Source: an uncultured Collinsella sp.
GTDB taxonomy: Bacteria; Actinomycetota; Coriobacteriia; Coriobacteriales; Coriobacteriaceae
NCBI GenBank assembly: GCA_900549065.1
Contig: URNC01000046.1
Coordinates: forward strand, 1 to 12,900
DNA length: 12,900 nucleotides
Reading direction: 5' to 3'
Below, in pieces: positions 7,069-12,565 of the stretch. Position numbers and translations under genes: made by a program. The notes below the pieces were generated by a model. That model was given only the letters and a program-made list of their open reading frames with translations. It searched no databases and was not told where the DNA came from. Numbering within the stretch: position 1 is the stretch's first letter; each line of letters starts with the position of its first letter.

Positions 7069-7287
7069 CTAGAGAATGATCTCGCAGTCCGGCTCGGCGT
7101 CGGCTGTAAACTCTACAACGCGGTTGAGCACCTCGTCGAACTCAGCATCATCAGCCTCGAGCGTCAGCTTCTGGGTCATAAAGTTGACGGACACGGATTT
7201 GACGCCCTCGAGCTTGGCCAGCTCGTCCTGAAGCTCACGCGCGCAGTTGGCGCAGTCGATCTCGTCGAGTTTAAACTGCTTTTTCAT
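7069..7287 (-). CDS. Small heavy-metal-associated (HMA) domain protein
   Basis: This is a 72-residue cytosolic ferredoxin-like metal-binding domain. The metal site is DCANC with C12 and C15 in the first loop; the aspartate before the first Cys is typical of Zn/Cd-type rather than copper-type HMA domains. The protein is strongly acidic (18 Asp/Glu against 8 Lys/Arg) and has a further cysteine near the end (DCEIIL, C68). An AAAGGAA ribosome site precedes the ATG. It lies 63 bases after the repressor gene and 101 bases before the ATPase, in the same direction. Since that ATPase lacks its own HMA domain, this protein is probably a separate metal-delivery or sensing domain for the pump. Delivery is inferred from context. 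Confidence 0.85.
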   Translation of the reverse strand: MKKQFKLDEIDCANCARELQDELAKLEGVKSVSVNFMTQKLTLEADDAEFDEVLNRVVEFTADAEPDCEIIL

Positions 7288-7350
7288 GGTGGGTTCCTTT
7301 CTCTGTATTTGCGGCTTGGGTGCAGGCCGCGCTGGTACCGTGGTTGGTCG

Positions 7351-7716
7351 CTATTCGCAGATGTGGCTCATGCCTTGGTTGAGCATGGTGTAGACGTGGT
7401 CGTCGGCGAGCGAGTAGAGGATATTGCGCCCGTCGCGCCGGAATTTAACCAGGTGCGACTGCTTGAGTGTGCGCAGCTGGTGCGACACCGCGGACTGCGA
7501 GGTTTCGGTCGCTTCGGCGATGTCTGCCACGCAGAGCTCGCGGCCCATGAGGGCATAGAGGATCTTGATGCGCGTGGTGTCGCTGAAGACCTTGAACAGG
7601 TCGGCGAGGTCGTAGAGAAGCTCCTCGTCGGGAAGGTCCTCGGGCGAGCAGGTGGTCGGGATCGCGGGTTCGGTGGCCTCGATGTCGAGTTTCGTTTCAT
7701 CAACGCGGATGCTCAT
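7351..7716 (-). CDS. ArsR/SmtB-family metal-responsive repressor (predicted zinc-type sensor)
   Basis: This is a 121-residue winged-helix dimer that binds DNA without metal and lets go when metal binds. Residues 33-100 hold the HTH fold (FKVFSDTTRIKILYAL, then the recognition part TSQSAVSHQLRTLKQ). The C-terminal helix carries a complete alpha-5 site, D105-x-H107-x10-H118-x2-E121, the pattern of SmtB and CzrA, which respond to zinc or cobalt. The alpha-3 region reads ELCVADIAEA: only one cysteine (C62) remains of the ELCVCD box, though C23 in the N-terminal arm could help. This suggests a zinc-type sensor rather than a CadC-type Cd/Pb sensor. It heads the block with the HMA and ATPase genes. 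A consensus promoter with dyads lies upstream, so autorepression is likely. Confidence 0.93.
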   Translation of the reverse strand: MSIRVDETKLDIEATEPAIPTTCSPEDLPDEELLYDLADLFKVFSDTTRIKILYALMGRELCVADIAEATETSQSAVSHQLRTLKQSHLVKFRRDGRNILYSLADDHVYTMLNQGMSHICE

Positions 7717-7730
7717 CGCAATATCCTTTC

Positions 7731-7750
7731 ATATGAACATGCGCACATAT
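7731..7750 (-). promoter_or_regulatory. ArsR/SmtB-type operator B, between the repressor promoter and its start
   Basis: The dyad ATATGA-N8-ACATAT has one mismatch between its arms. It lies downstream of the -10 box and just upstream of the repressor ribosome site (AAAGGA). Together with operator A it forms a larger imperfect inverted repeat, with 21 of 24 positions matching between 7730-7753 and 7763-7786. Confidence 0.75.
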
Positions 7751-7762
7751 AATTTACTTTCG

Positions 7763-7790
7763 ATTATATGAGTGCATGTTCATATGTCAA
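7763..7790 (-). promoter_or_regulatory. Near-perfect sigma-70-type promoter of the metal-resistance block
   Basis: On the minus strand TTGACA (7790-7785) and TATAAT (7768-7763) both match the consensus exactly, with a 16-bp spacer. The spacer is occupied by operator A, so a bound repressor would block polymerase. This is the strongest promoter seen in the window. Confidence 0.9.
7766..7785 (-). promoter_or_regulatory. ArsR/SmtB-type operator A, inside the promoter spacer
   Basis: The perfect dyad ATATGA-N8-TCATAT spans the spacer between -35 and -10 and overlaps the edge of each box. Its arms are shared with operator C before the ATPase and, with one change, with operator B. Confidence 0.8.
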
Positions 7791-7872
7791 TGACGTTCAG
7801 GTAATTCGTTGTACAAAATGATGGGGAATAGTGGACGAGATCCCGGACTGAGCGTTTTTTGATAGTCGATGC

Positions 7873-7917
7873 CAAGGTGGGTACCCTCGTGCCGTGCAAA
7901 AAATGGAGTATTCTGCA
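7873..7917 (+). repeat. Left arm of a 45-nt imperfect inverted repeat
   Basis: The first 15 bases, CAAGGTGGGTACCCT (7873-7887), are matched exactly in inverted orientation at 8113-8127. The next 30 bases match the inverted 8083-8112 at 22 positions, including GTGCAAAA and GAGTATTC, giving 37 of 45 overall. The arm contains the palindrome GGGTACCC. Confidence 0.85.
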
Positions 7918-8082
7918 ACTATAGGGGGTCCGCTAATTTATTGCAGGTCATATAATGCAGTTCAAGAGTTATCTTAGGGTGTTAATCCGATGAGTTTTTC
8001 CTCAAATGTTGCCTAACGCTCTCACGCAAGAGTGATTTCGCTTCACATTTGGATCCACTCGAGGGTGATAGACACCCGACCC

Positions 8083-8127
8083 TGCTGAATACTCGCAATT
8101 TTGCACGTCGCTAGGGTACCCACCTTG
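8083..8127 (-). repeat. Right arm of the 45-nt imperfect inverted repeat
   Basis: This is the partner of 7873-7917 and ends 9 bases before the stop codon of the nuclease gene. The two arms bound a 255-bp unit without coding potential, the form of a MITE-like element. No target-site duplication is evident at its edges. It may also form the 3' end of the nuclease transcript. Confidence 0.85.
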
Positions 8128-8136
8128 TTAGCCGGC

Positions 8137-9327
8137 CTAGTCTCCGGCCCCGAAGACCCTGCCCTCGGGCGCGAGGCTGCTTGTTTGGGCAAATGATGGG
8201 CTGTCGGATTCGACAGTCTGCATGTCATCGATTGCCGGAACTTCATTAATTGTCGGGTCATCCAGCGTGATGCCTTCGAGCGTTGCTTTTTCGAGGTCGA
8301 TTCGTTGACGCTCTTCGGAATCCTGGCGAAGCTGCTTCTGAATTCGCTTTTTCTCTTCTATAAACCTTCTGAGCACAAACTGTCTCAGGTCCTCTTGCAT
8401 GATTTGAAAGTCTTTTGGCAGACGCGAGGGGCGTACGCCCTCTTTCCGCTGGATTGCTTCCATGACCCTAACAAAAGAGCTGGCATGCATAAAGGAATAA
8501 CGGCTGACGGTGATGATTCCGTATCCCATGGACGCAAGCGCATTCTTGCGTTCCTCATCGATGGCGCGGTCTTCTTCCGCGTCATGATAAAAACCGTTGT
8601 ATTCAATGTCTGTGCGAGATTTCTTTAGATACGCATCCATAAAGAACTTCTTGCGTCTCGTGAGATTCTTTGCGGCGGCGGTGACCTGCACCTCGTAATC
8701 GGTCTCAATTCCCTTAATACCAAGCCCTCCTTCGCTTTTGGGCAGCGTTAGCATCATGACAAAGGCCGTTTCCATGGGAGACCGGCATCCGTCGCGCACA
8801 CATTGGATCGCCTTTCGGGCAAGGGCCAGACCGTCACATCTGGTAATGGAATTAAAGAACTGTTTTAACCTCTCGGTCGAGGTGAGCGCGAAACGCTCGG
8901 TATAGGAGGTGGAAGAGTCGGTTCCAAGGGAATAAGCGCCGCACAGTTCAAAGTAGTACTCCACTAGTTCGCGAAAAGAAAGATAGGTGGCGGCCTGAAG
9001 TGCGCAAAGCTCAACGCCAACAATGAAGATGCCATCTTTGAGCTCTATAAAGCGTGAGTTCGAGAATCGTTTTGAAGAAACGTGGCATTGACAGTTCATT
9101 GCATAGCGCGCATTCCTGCGATCAAACACCATCACCTCGAGGGAATCATTTGCGTCGAGGGAAACATCATGTTTGGTGAGCCATTCTGCGGCTGCGTCAA
9201 GGAGCGTTCCGGTGGGACATGATCCGTAAATCGCGGCAGGGCTACAGGACTCGATGCCTTTCGCAGACACCGAATGCGCGGCCTGGTAGACCGCTTTTGC
9301 AGTGGTATGTGACAATACGATACTCAT
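8137..9327 (-). CDS. Hypothetical protein with predicted C-terminal DUF559/Vsr-like PD-(D/E)XK nuclease fold
   Basis: This 396-residue protein is not recognised with certainty. Residues about 185-275 follow the pattern of DUF559/Vsr-like nucleases: SPMETAF (E186), D231, the core strand IEYNG (E242) with H248, then R/D-rich DEERKNALASMGYGIITV. The N-terminal ~180 residues recall the AbiEi-like/DUF559 proteins common in actinobacteria, including a segment FIVGVELCALQAATYLSFRELVEYYFELCGAY (shown here only to 20: see 101-132), and probably bind DNA or a partner. Residues 310-350 form a charged helix, likely coiled coil, and the last ~45 residues are acidic and disordered. No Shine-Dalgarno precedes the ATG, and no other start is well placed. 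It sits alone in an AT-richer island. A defence or mobile-element role is possible but not shown. Confidence 0.7.
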   Translation of the reverse strand: MSIVLSHTTAKAVYQAAHSVSAKGIESCSPAAIYGSCPTGTLLDAAAEWLTKHDVSLDANDSLEVMVFDRRNARYAMNCQCHVSSKRFSNSRFIELKDGIFIVGVELCALQAATYLSFRELVEYYFELCGAYSLGTDSSTSYTERFALTSTERLKQFFNSITRCDGLALARKAIQCVRDGCRSPMETAFVMMLTLPKSEGGLGIKGIETDYEVQVTAAAKNLTRRKKFFMDAYLKKSRTDIEYNGFYHDAEEDRAIDEERKNALASMGYGIITVSRYSFMHASSFVRVMEAIQRKEGVRPSRLPKDFQIMQEDLRQFVLRRFIEEKKRIQKQLRQDSEERQRIDLEKATLEGITLDDPTINEVPAIDDMQTVESDSPSFAQTSSLAPEGRVFGAGD

Positions 9328-9340
9328 GATATATATCGTG
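9325..9340. promoter_or_regulatory. Imperfect 16-bp AT-rich palindrome over the nuclease start codon
   Basis: The sequence CATGATATATATCGTG reads the same on both strands at 14 of 16 positions and includes the start codon of the nuclease gene. It takes the place where a ribosome site would be. It could be a -10-like element of a leaderless transcript or an operator. Confidence 0.4.
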
Positions 9341-9498
9341 TCAGCTAATGCCGTGTTGACGGCGCTGAGTGGAAAAGCCGTTTTAGAGGTCTAACCAAAT
9401 GTTGTCCAAAAGCTTGACGCAATTATGAGTTGGTATGCCCTAAATAAAAGTTTTCGCAGCTTAGCTATAGCATATAAATACTCAATTGCCGCACATTT

Positions 9499-9518
9499 GA
9501 TAGTGATGCATCACCATC
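9499..9518. promoter_or_regulatory. 20-bp near-perfect dyad (operator-like)
   Basis: The centre GTGATGCATCAC (9503-9514) is a perfect 12-bp palindrome. Flanking GAT and ATC extend the symmetry to 20 bp with one mismatched pair. Such a dyad is typical of a dimeric regulator site. It lies about 170 bases upstream of the nuclease start, and no regulator gene is adjacent. Confidence 0.5.
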
Positions 9519-9606
9519 CGACAACGAATTACGTGTCGGGAATTGGCCGAAATCGTTCGCAATGAGTGTTCAGAATTTGTGATGGCAGGTTTATTTGTGG
9601 AACGTA

Positions 9607-9646
9607 GGGCGGCCCCGCTGCGGGGTTTCCCGCTGCGAGGCCGCCC
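9607..9646 (-). terminator. GC-rich hairpin downstream of the exonuclease gene
   Basis: Perfect 8-bp arms GGGCGGCC (9607-9614) and GGCCGCCC (9639-9646) enclose an inner GCGGG/CCCGC stem with an AAA loop. It lies about 33 bases after the stop at 9679 on the minus strand. No T tract follows, so it may be a stability hairpin or a factor-assisted terminator. Confidence 0.55.
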
Positions 9647-9678
9647 GTGATCTACGCCGGAGTTTGTCGTAGACGTTT

Positions 9679-10647
9679 CTACTTGGCAAACAGGTTCTTG
9701 AGGTTGAACTCGGCTTGGACGGTGCGGAGCATGAGGTCGGTGTCGTCGAGGCCCAGGTGCTGCTCGTTGGCGTCGGCGGCGAGGGTGCCGCGACGGCGTG
9801 CCCAGTTCTCGAGCGCGGCGGGCGCGGACTCGCGGGGGAGCGAGCGCACATCGGCGTCCAGGCTGCGGCAGATCTGGCGCGAGTCGATGACGATGATCTT
9901 GCCGGCGCGGCGTGCCTCGGCGTAGCCGTCCAGGTGGATCTTGAACCAGCTGTCCTCAAAGGCGGCGTTGTGCGCCATGTACGGGTACTTCTTCATAAGC
10001 TTGAGCAGCTGCTTTTGCAGCTCTTTGTTCTTGCGGAACGGCGTTTTGCCGTCGATGTCGTCCCAGGTGATGTGGTGGATATTCGACAACGGCACATCCT
10101 CGCCGCGGTAGATATCGGGCAGACCGCAGTAGTGTGCCTCGGCGTCGTGCGGGACGGCGTCGCTGGTGAGCTCCATGATCTCCCAGCCCACGTTGATGAT
10201 ATAGCCGCGCTCGGGTGCGCGGCCGGTGGTCTCGATGTCGATGCCGAGCACCGTGCCCTGAATGGGCTTGCGGGCGTAGGCGACGCCGAGCGCGTCGCGG
10301 TCGCCGCGGATCTCGCGCATGACGGACGCGGCGGTGCGCTTTTGCATCTTGCCGATGGCAGCGCAGGTGTCGGCGTCGCCTACGCCGCGCGAAAGCGTTG
10401 CGGGCGTCACGTTGCGCAGACGCGCCTCGCCAATCTGATCGCACAGGTCGCGGTTGCGGTCGGCCAGGTCGCGCACGGTGGCAAAGTCGAAGCCGGGGTC
10501 GCCCTCGGCGGTAAAGTACTCGGTCTCGAGCACCTTGAGGGCCTCCTCGCCCTTCTGGCGCTCGGACTCCATGGCGCCGTGGTCGCCGTAGATAAACATG
10601 GGGATAAACGGCTGGCGCTCGTATTCGAGTGCTTGCGAAACATTCAT
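9679..10647 (-). CDS. DEDDh-type 3'-5' exonuclease (DnaQ/RNase T-like) with an unusual N-terminal region
   Basis: This is a 322-residue predicted exonuclease acting on single-stranded DNA or RNA ends with two metal ions. The fold starts near residue 131: Exo I is GIDIETTG (D137, E139), Exo II is AHNAAFEDSWF (D232), and Exo III is HLGLDD (H297, D302), so all DEDDh catalytic residues are present. The first ~130 residues match nothing I recognise; they are charged and mostly helical, with no signal peptide or membrane segment. The frame is open 26 codons upstream, but the ATG at 10647 has AAGGAG six bases before it and is preferred. It is divergent from the transporter gene. The substrate and the reason for the long N-terminus are unknown. 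Confidence 0.88.
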   Translation of the reverse strand: MNVSQALEYERQPFIPMFIYGDHGAMESERQKGEEALKVLETEYFTAEGDPGFDFATVRDLADRNRDLCDQIGEARLRNVTPATLSRGVGDADTCAAIGKMQKRTAASVMREIRGDRDALGVAYARKPIQGTVLGIDIETTGRAPERGYIINVGWEIMELTSDAVPHDAEAHYCGLPDIYRGEDVPLSNIHHITWDDIDGKTPFRKNKELQKQLLKLMKKYPYMAHNAAFEDSWFKIHLDGYAEARRAGKIIVIDSRQICRSLDADVRSLPRESAPAALENWARRRGTLAADANEQHLGLDDTDLMLRTVQAEFNLKNLFAK

Positions 10648-10653
10648 ATGCTG

Positions 10654-10659
10654 CTCCTT
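10654..10659 (-). promoter_or_regulatory. Ribosome binding site that fixes the exonuclease start
   Basis: On the minus strand AAGGAG lies six bases before the ATG at 10647. The longer in-frame start at 10725 has no such site and would place coding sequence through the hairpin at 10666-10680. Confidence 0.85.
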
Positions 10660-10665
10660 GGACGG

Positions 10666-10680
10666 GCCGCGTTGCGCGGC
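10666..10680 (-). other. Small hairpin in the exonuclease 5' leader
   Basis: A GCCGCG/CGCGGC stem of 6 bp closes a three-base loop directly upstream of the ribosome site. It may modulate translation or mRNA stability. A TATCAT (-10-like, minus strand, 10710-10705) lies further upstream without a convincing -35. Confidence 0.4.
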
Positions 10681-10728
10681 TCGGGTTTGTCGAGTTATGG
10701 CGAGATGATAGTTTACCATGGGCAACTA

Positions 10729-10786
10729 TTGGCATCGCGCCTAGGACAACTACAATACCCTAGTTGACCGCTAGGACTTTTACAAT
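10729..10786 (+). promoter_or_regulatory. Promoter region of the transporter gene with tandem CTAGGAC-N3-TACAAT units
   Basis: TTGGCA (10729-10734) and TACAAT (10751-10756) form a plausible promoter with a 16-bp spacer. The unit CTAGGAC-N3-TACAAT occurs twice, at 10741-10756 and 10771-10786, exactly 30 bp apart. The inverted pair CCTAG-N7-CTAGG (10759-10775) lies between. The arrangement suggests a repressor or activator binding on one face of the helix. Confidence 0.5.
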
Positions 10787-10818
10787 GCTGCCGAAAGACA
10801 CGAAAGGTTCCATCCGTC

Positions 10819-11913
10819 ATGGATTTGCTGATTGATATTCTGCTCGACGCCGGCAAGGACACGCTCTCGCTGGTGCCGTTCTTGTTGGTGACATATCTGG
10901 TCCTCGAGACGCTCGAGCATGTGGCAGGCGATCGCGTCAACGGTACCATCAAGCGTGCCGGCGCCGCTGGCCCCGTGGTTGGCTCGTTGCTGGGCATGGT
11001 GCCGCAGTGCGGCTTTTCGGCCATGGCGGCAACGCTATACGCCGGTCGCGTCGTGACGCTGGGCACCCTGGTGGCGGTGTTTCTCTCGACCTCCGACGAG
11101 ATGCTGCCGCTGCTACTTGCCGAGCAGGTTCCCGTGCAGACTATGGCGATGCTTTTGGCTTCGAAAGCGCTGATCGCGCTGGTCACGGGCTTTATCGTGG
11201 ATGCTGCCATTCGTGGCCTGCGTCGCAACGCCCGCGCGCATGCGGCGATTCGTCGTACCGTGTTGGGGACCACTGTCAATCCGGCGCACGTTAACTGCGC
11301 ACATGACGACCACAGCGGTGGTGACATCATCGACGAGGTTGCCGAGGCGGGCGTGAGCGCCGACCACATCCATGAGCTGTGCGAGCGTGACCATTGCGGT
11401 TGTGATGAAGGCGAGGATGAGGACGAGCGCGAACACGGACATGGCCACGATCACGGTCATGAGGGCGAGCATGAACACCATCATGACCACGGTCACTCCC
11501 ACTCACACGAAGGTGCGCCCGTCCTGTCGATTATCCGCAGCGCCATCTCGCATACCGTGCAGGTATCGGTATTCATTTTCCTGGTGACGCTGATTCTGGT
11601 CGCCGTGCTCGAGACCTTTGGCGAGTCCGCGATCGAGCAGTTCCTGCGTGGCAACGAGACGCTCGCCGTCCTGGGTTCAGCGCTTGTCGGTCTGATTCCC
11701 AACTGCTCGGCGAGCGTGGTCATTACGCAGCTGTATCTGGAAGGCGCGCTACAACTGGCGCCGATGCTCGCCGGCACGCTCATTTCCGCCGGCGTGGGTT
11801 ATCTGGTGCTGTTCCGCACCAACCGCAGCGCTCGCGAAAACGCCGTGTTCCTGGTCATGATGTACGTCATCGGCGCTGGCTGGGGCCTCGTCCTATCTGC
11901 CTTCGGCCTCTAA
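10819..11913 (+). CDS. ArsP_2-type membrane transporter (putative heavy-metal/manganese exporter) with histidine-rich loop
   Basis: This is a 364-residue polytopic membrane protein with two hydrophobic halves (about 5-135 and 245-364). The halves carry matching motifs, GMVPQCGFSA (59-68) and GLIPNCSASV (291-300), so the protein looks like an internal, probably inverted, duplication. Between them lies a soluble loop (about 157-230) with 19 histidines, 13 of them in 206-230, plus C160, C188, C193 and C195; it probably binds metal. The family is annotated as a putative 10-TM heavy-metal or arsenic exporter and, in newer schemes, as a putative manganese transporter. The substrate cannot be decided here. 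An AAAGG site lies 11 bases before the ATG. It is a single gene with its own promoter and terminator. Confidence 0.8.
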   Translation: MDLLIDILLDAGKDTLSLVPFLLVTYLVLETLEHVAGDRVNGTIKRAGAAGPVVGSLLGMVPQCGFSAMAATLYAGRVVTLGTLVAVFLSTSDEMLPLLLAEQVPVQTMAMLLASKALIALVTGFIVDAAIRGLRRNARAHAAIRRTVLGTTVNPAHVNCAHDDHSGGDIIDEVAEAGVSADHIHELCERDHCGCDEGEDEDEREHGHGHDHGHEGEHEHHHDHGHSHSHEGAPVLSIIRSAISHTVQVSVFIFLVTLILVAVLETFGESAIEQFLRGNETLAVLGSALVGLIPNCSASVVITQLYLEGALQLAPMLAGTLISAGVGYLVLFRTNRSARENAVFLVMMYVIGAGWGLVLSAFGL

Positions 11914-11924
11914 GTAGGCCTAAC

Positions 11925-12001
11925 AAAACGGGCTTCAAAATAGCCATGCACGGCGTCTGCACAATGCGGCGACGCATGGCATTTTGAAGCCCGTTTTTTT
12001 T
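11925..12001 (+). terminator. Strong Rho-independent terminator after the transporter gene
   Basis: A perfect 17-bp stem (11925-11941 with 11981-11997) continues, past a single-base bulge, with GCCATGC/GCATGGC (11943-11949 with 11974-11980). An eight-T run follows (11994-12001). The A-rich left edge would give a short T run on the minus strand, so it may also stop transcription from the convergent side. Confidence 0.92.
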
Positions 12002-12040
12002 GTTGAGCCACGGATCATGAGCGCTCACACCGCCCAAAAC

Positions 12041-12078
12041 AAAAAGGCAGATTTTTAGGCATGTCCCAAAAATCTGCC
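12041..12078 (-). terminator. Rho-independent terminator of the UPF0178/DUF308 unit
   Basis: A perfect 11-bp stem (12046-12056 with 12068-12078) with an 11-base loop lies just after the minus-strand stop at 12083. Five T residues (minus strand, 12045-12041) follow the stem. Confidence 0.9.
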
Positions 12079-12082
12079 TCGG

Positions 12083-12565
12083 TTAGCGGAGCAGCTCGGT
12101 GAGGTTGCGCTTAAAGCGGGCGCGGTCTTCGCTGGTGAAGGCTGCTGGCCCGCGGGTGCGACCGCCAGCGCGGCGCACCTTCTTTTCCTCGTGACGAATA
12201 AACAGCTGCATGTCGATGGTCGCCTTGTCGTACACGCGCCCGCGCACGCCGATGGCGGAGGCATCGCGGCCGAGCACCATGCTCGCCAGGCCAATGTCCT
12301 GCGTCACGACCACGTCGCCCGCCTGCAGACGTTCGACAATGGCAAAGTCGGCGCTGTCGGCGCCCACGCTCACATCGAGCGTCGTGACCCAAAATCCGCG
12401 TCGCGCATGCTCGACGTCGCGCGGATCGTCGCGGCGAATGTGGCGTTCCAGGTTCTGTGTGCTGTTGCCGGCGATAACGACGGCGACGCCCGCCCGCCGC
12501 GCGCAGTCAATCGACTCGCGCGTGACCGGGCAGGCGTCTGCATCAATAAAGAGCGTTCGCGGCAT
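12083..12565 (-). CDS. UPF0178 (DUF188, YaiI/YqxD) family protein
   Basis: This is a 160-residue cytosolic protein of a widespread family of unknown function, with a PIN/NYN-like fold suggested for it. The conserved acidic motifs are all visible: IDADACPV at 7-14 (D8, D10), VGADSADFAIV at 67-77 (D70, D73), GDVVVTQDIGLA at 83-94 (D90), and a late GGR-GPAAF stretch at 134-143. The clustered aspartates would suit metal binding and nuclease-like chemistry, but no activity can be claimed. The start codon abuts the stop of the preceding membrane-protein gene with no spacing (12565/12566). The two are therefore one transcript with coupled translation, closed by the terminator at 12041-12078. Confidence 0.92.
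   Translation of the reverse strand: MPRTLFIDADACPVTRESIDCARRAGVAVVIAGNSTQNLERHIRRDDPRDVEHARRGFWVTTLDVSVGADSADFAIVERLQAGDVVVTQDIGLASMVLGRDASAIGVRGRVYDKATIDMQLFIRHEEKKVRRAGGRTRGPAAFTSEDRARFKRNLTELLR

Larger units (their letters stand above)
7791..8136. other. Gene-free AT-richer stretch between the metal block and the nuclease gene
   Basis: No coding region with a ribosome site was found here. The stretch holds a T6 run (7855-7860) without a clear stem, and the two arms of a long inverted repeat (7873-7917 and 8083-8127). It also holds an isolated TATAAT (7951-7956) with no matching -35 and a small hairpin GGGTG/CACCC (8063-8077). It looks like the remains or the flank of an acquired segment. 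Confidence 0.5.
9328..9678. other. Gene-free AT-rich stretch upstream of the nuclease gene
   Basis: No gene was found in this stretch. Its middle is very AT-rich (18 of 60 bases are G or C in 9421-9480), against GC-rich flanking genes. It contains the dyad at 9499-9518 and the exonuclease hairpin at 9607-9646. No complete promoter for the nuclease could be defined. Confidence 0.5.

Noticed and set aside
7309..7752. A 147-codon plus-strand frame over the repressor gene
   Set aside because: It is antisense to the ArsR-type gene, which has clear motifs, promoter and ribosome site.
7855..7860. T6 run as a terminator
   Set aside because: No convincing stem precedes it on the plus strand, and no plus-strand gene ends nearby.
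7990..8016. An 8-codon ORF (MSFSSNVA) downstream of a TATAAT at 7951-7956
   Set aside because: There is no clear ribosome site, no -35 and no downstream gene for it to regulate. It is likely chance.
8043..8261. A 72-codon minus-strand frame overlapping the end of the nuclease gene
   Set aside because: It overlaps the nuclease C-terminus in another frame, has no ribosome site and has no recognisable features.
9715..10767. A 350-codon open frame on the plus strand
   Set aside because: It is antisense to the DEDDh exonuclease, whose catalytic residues are all present, and it runs over the divergent promoter region.
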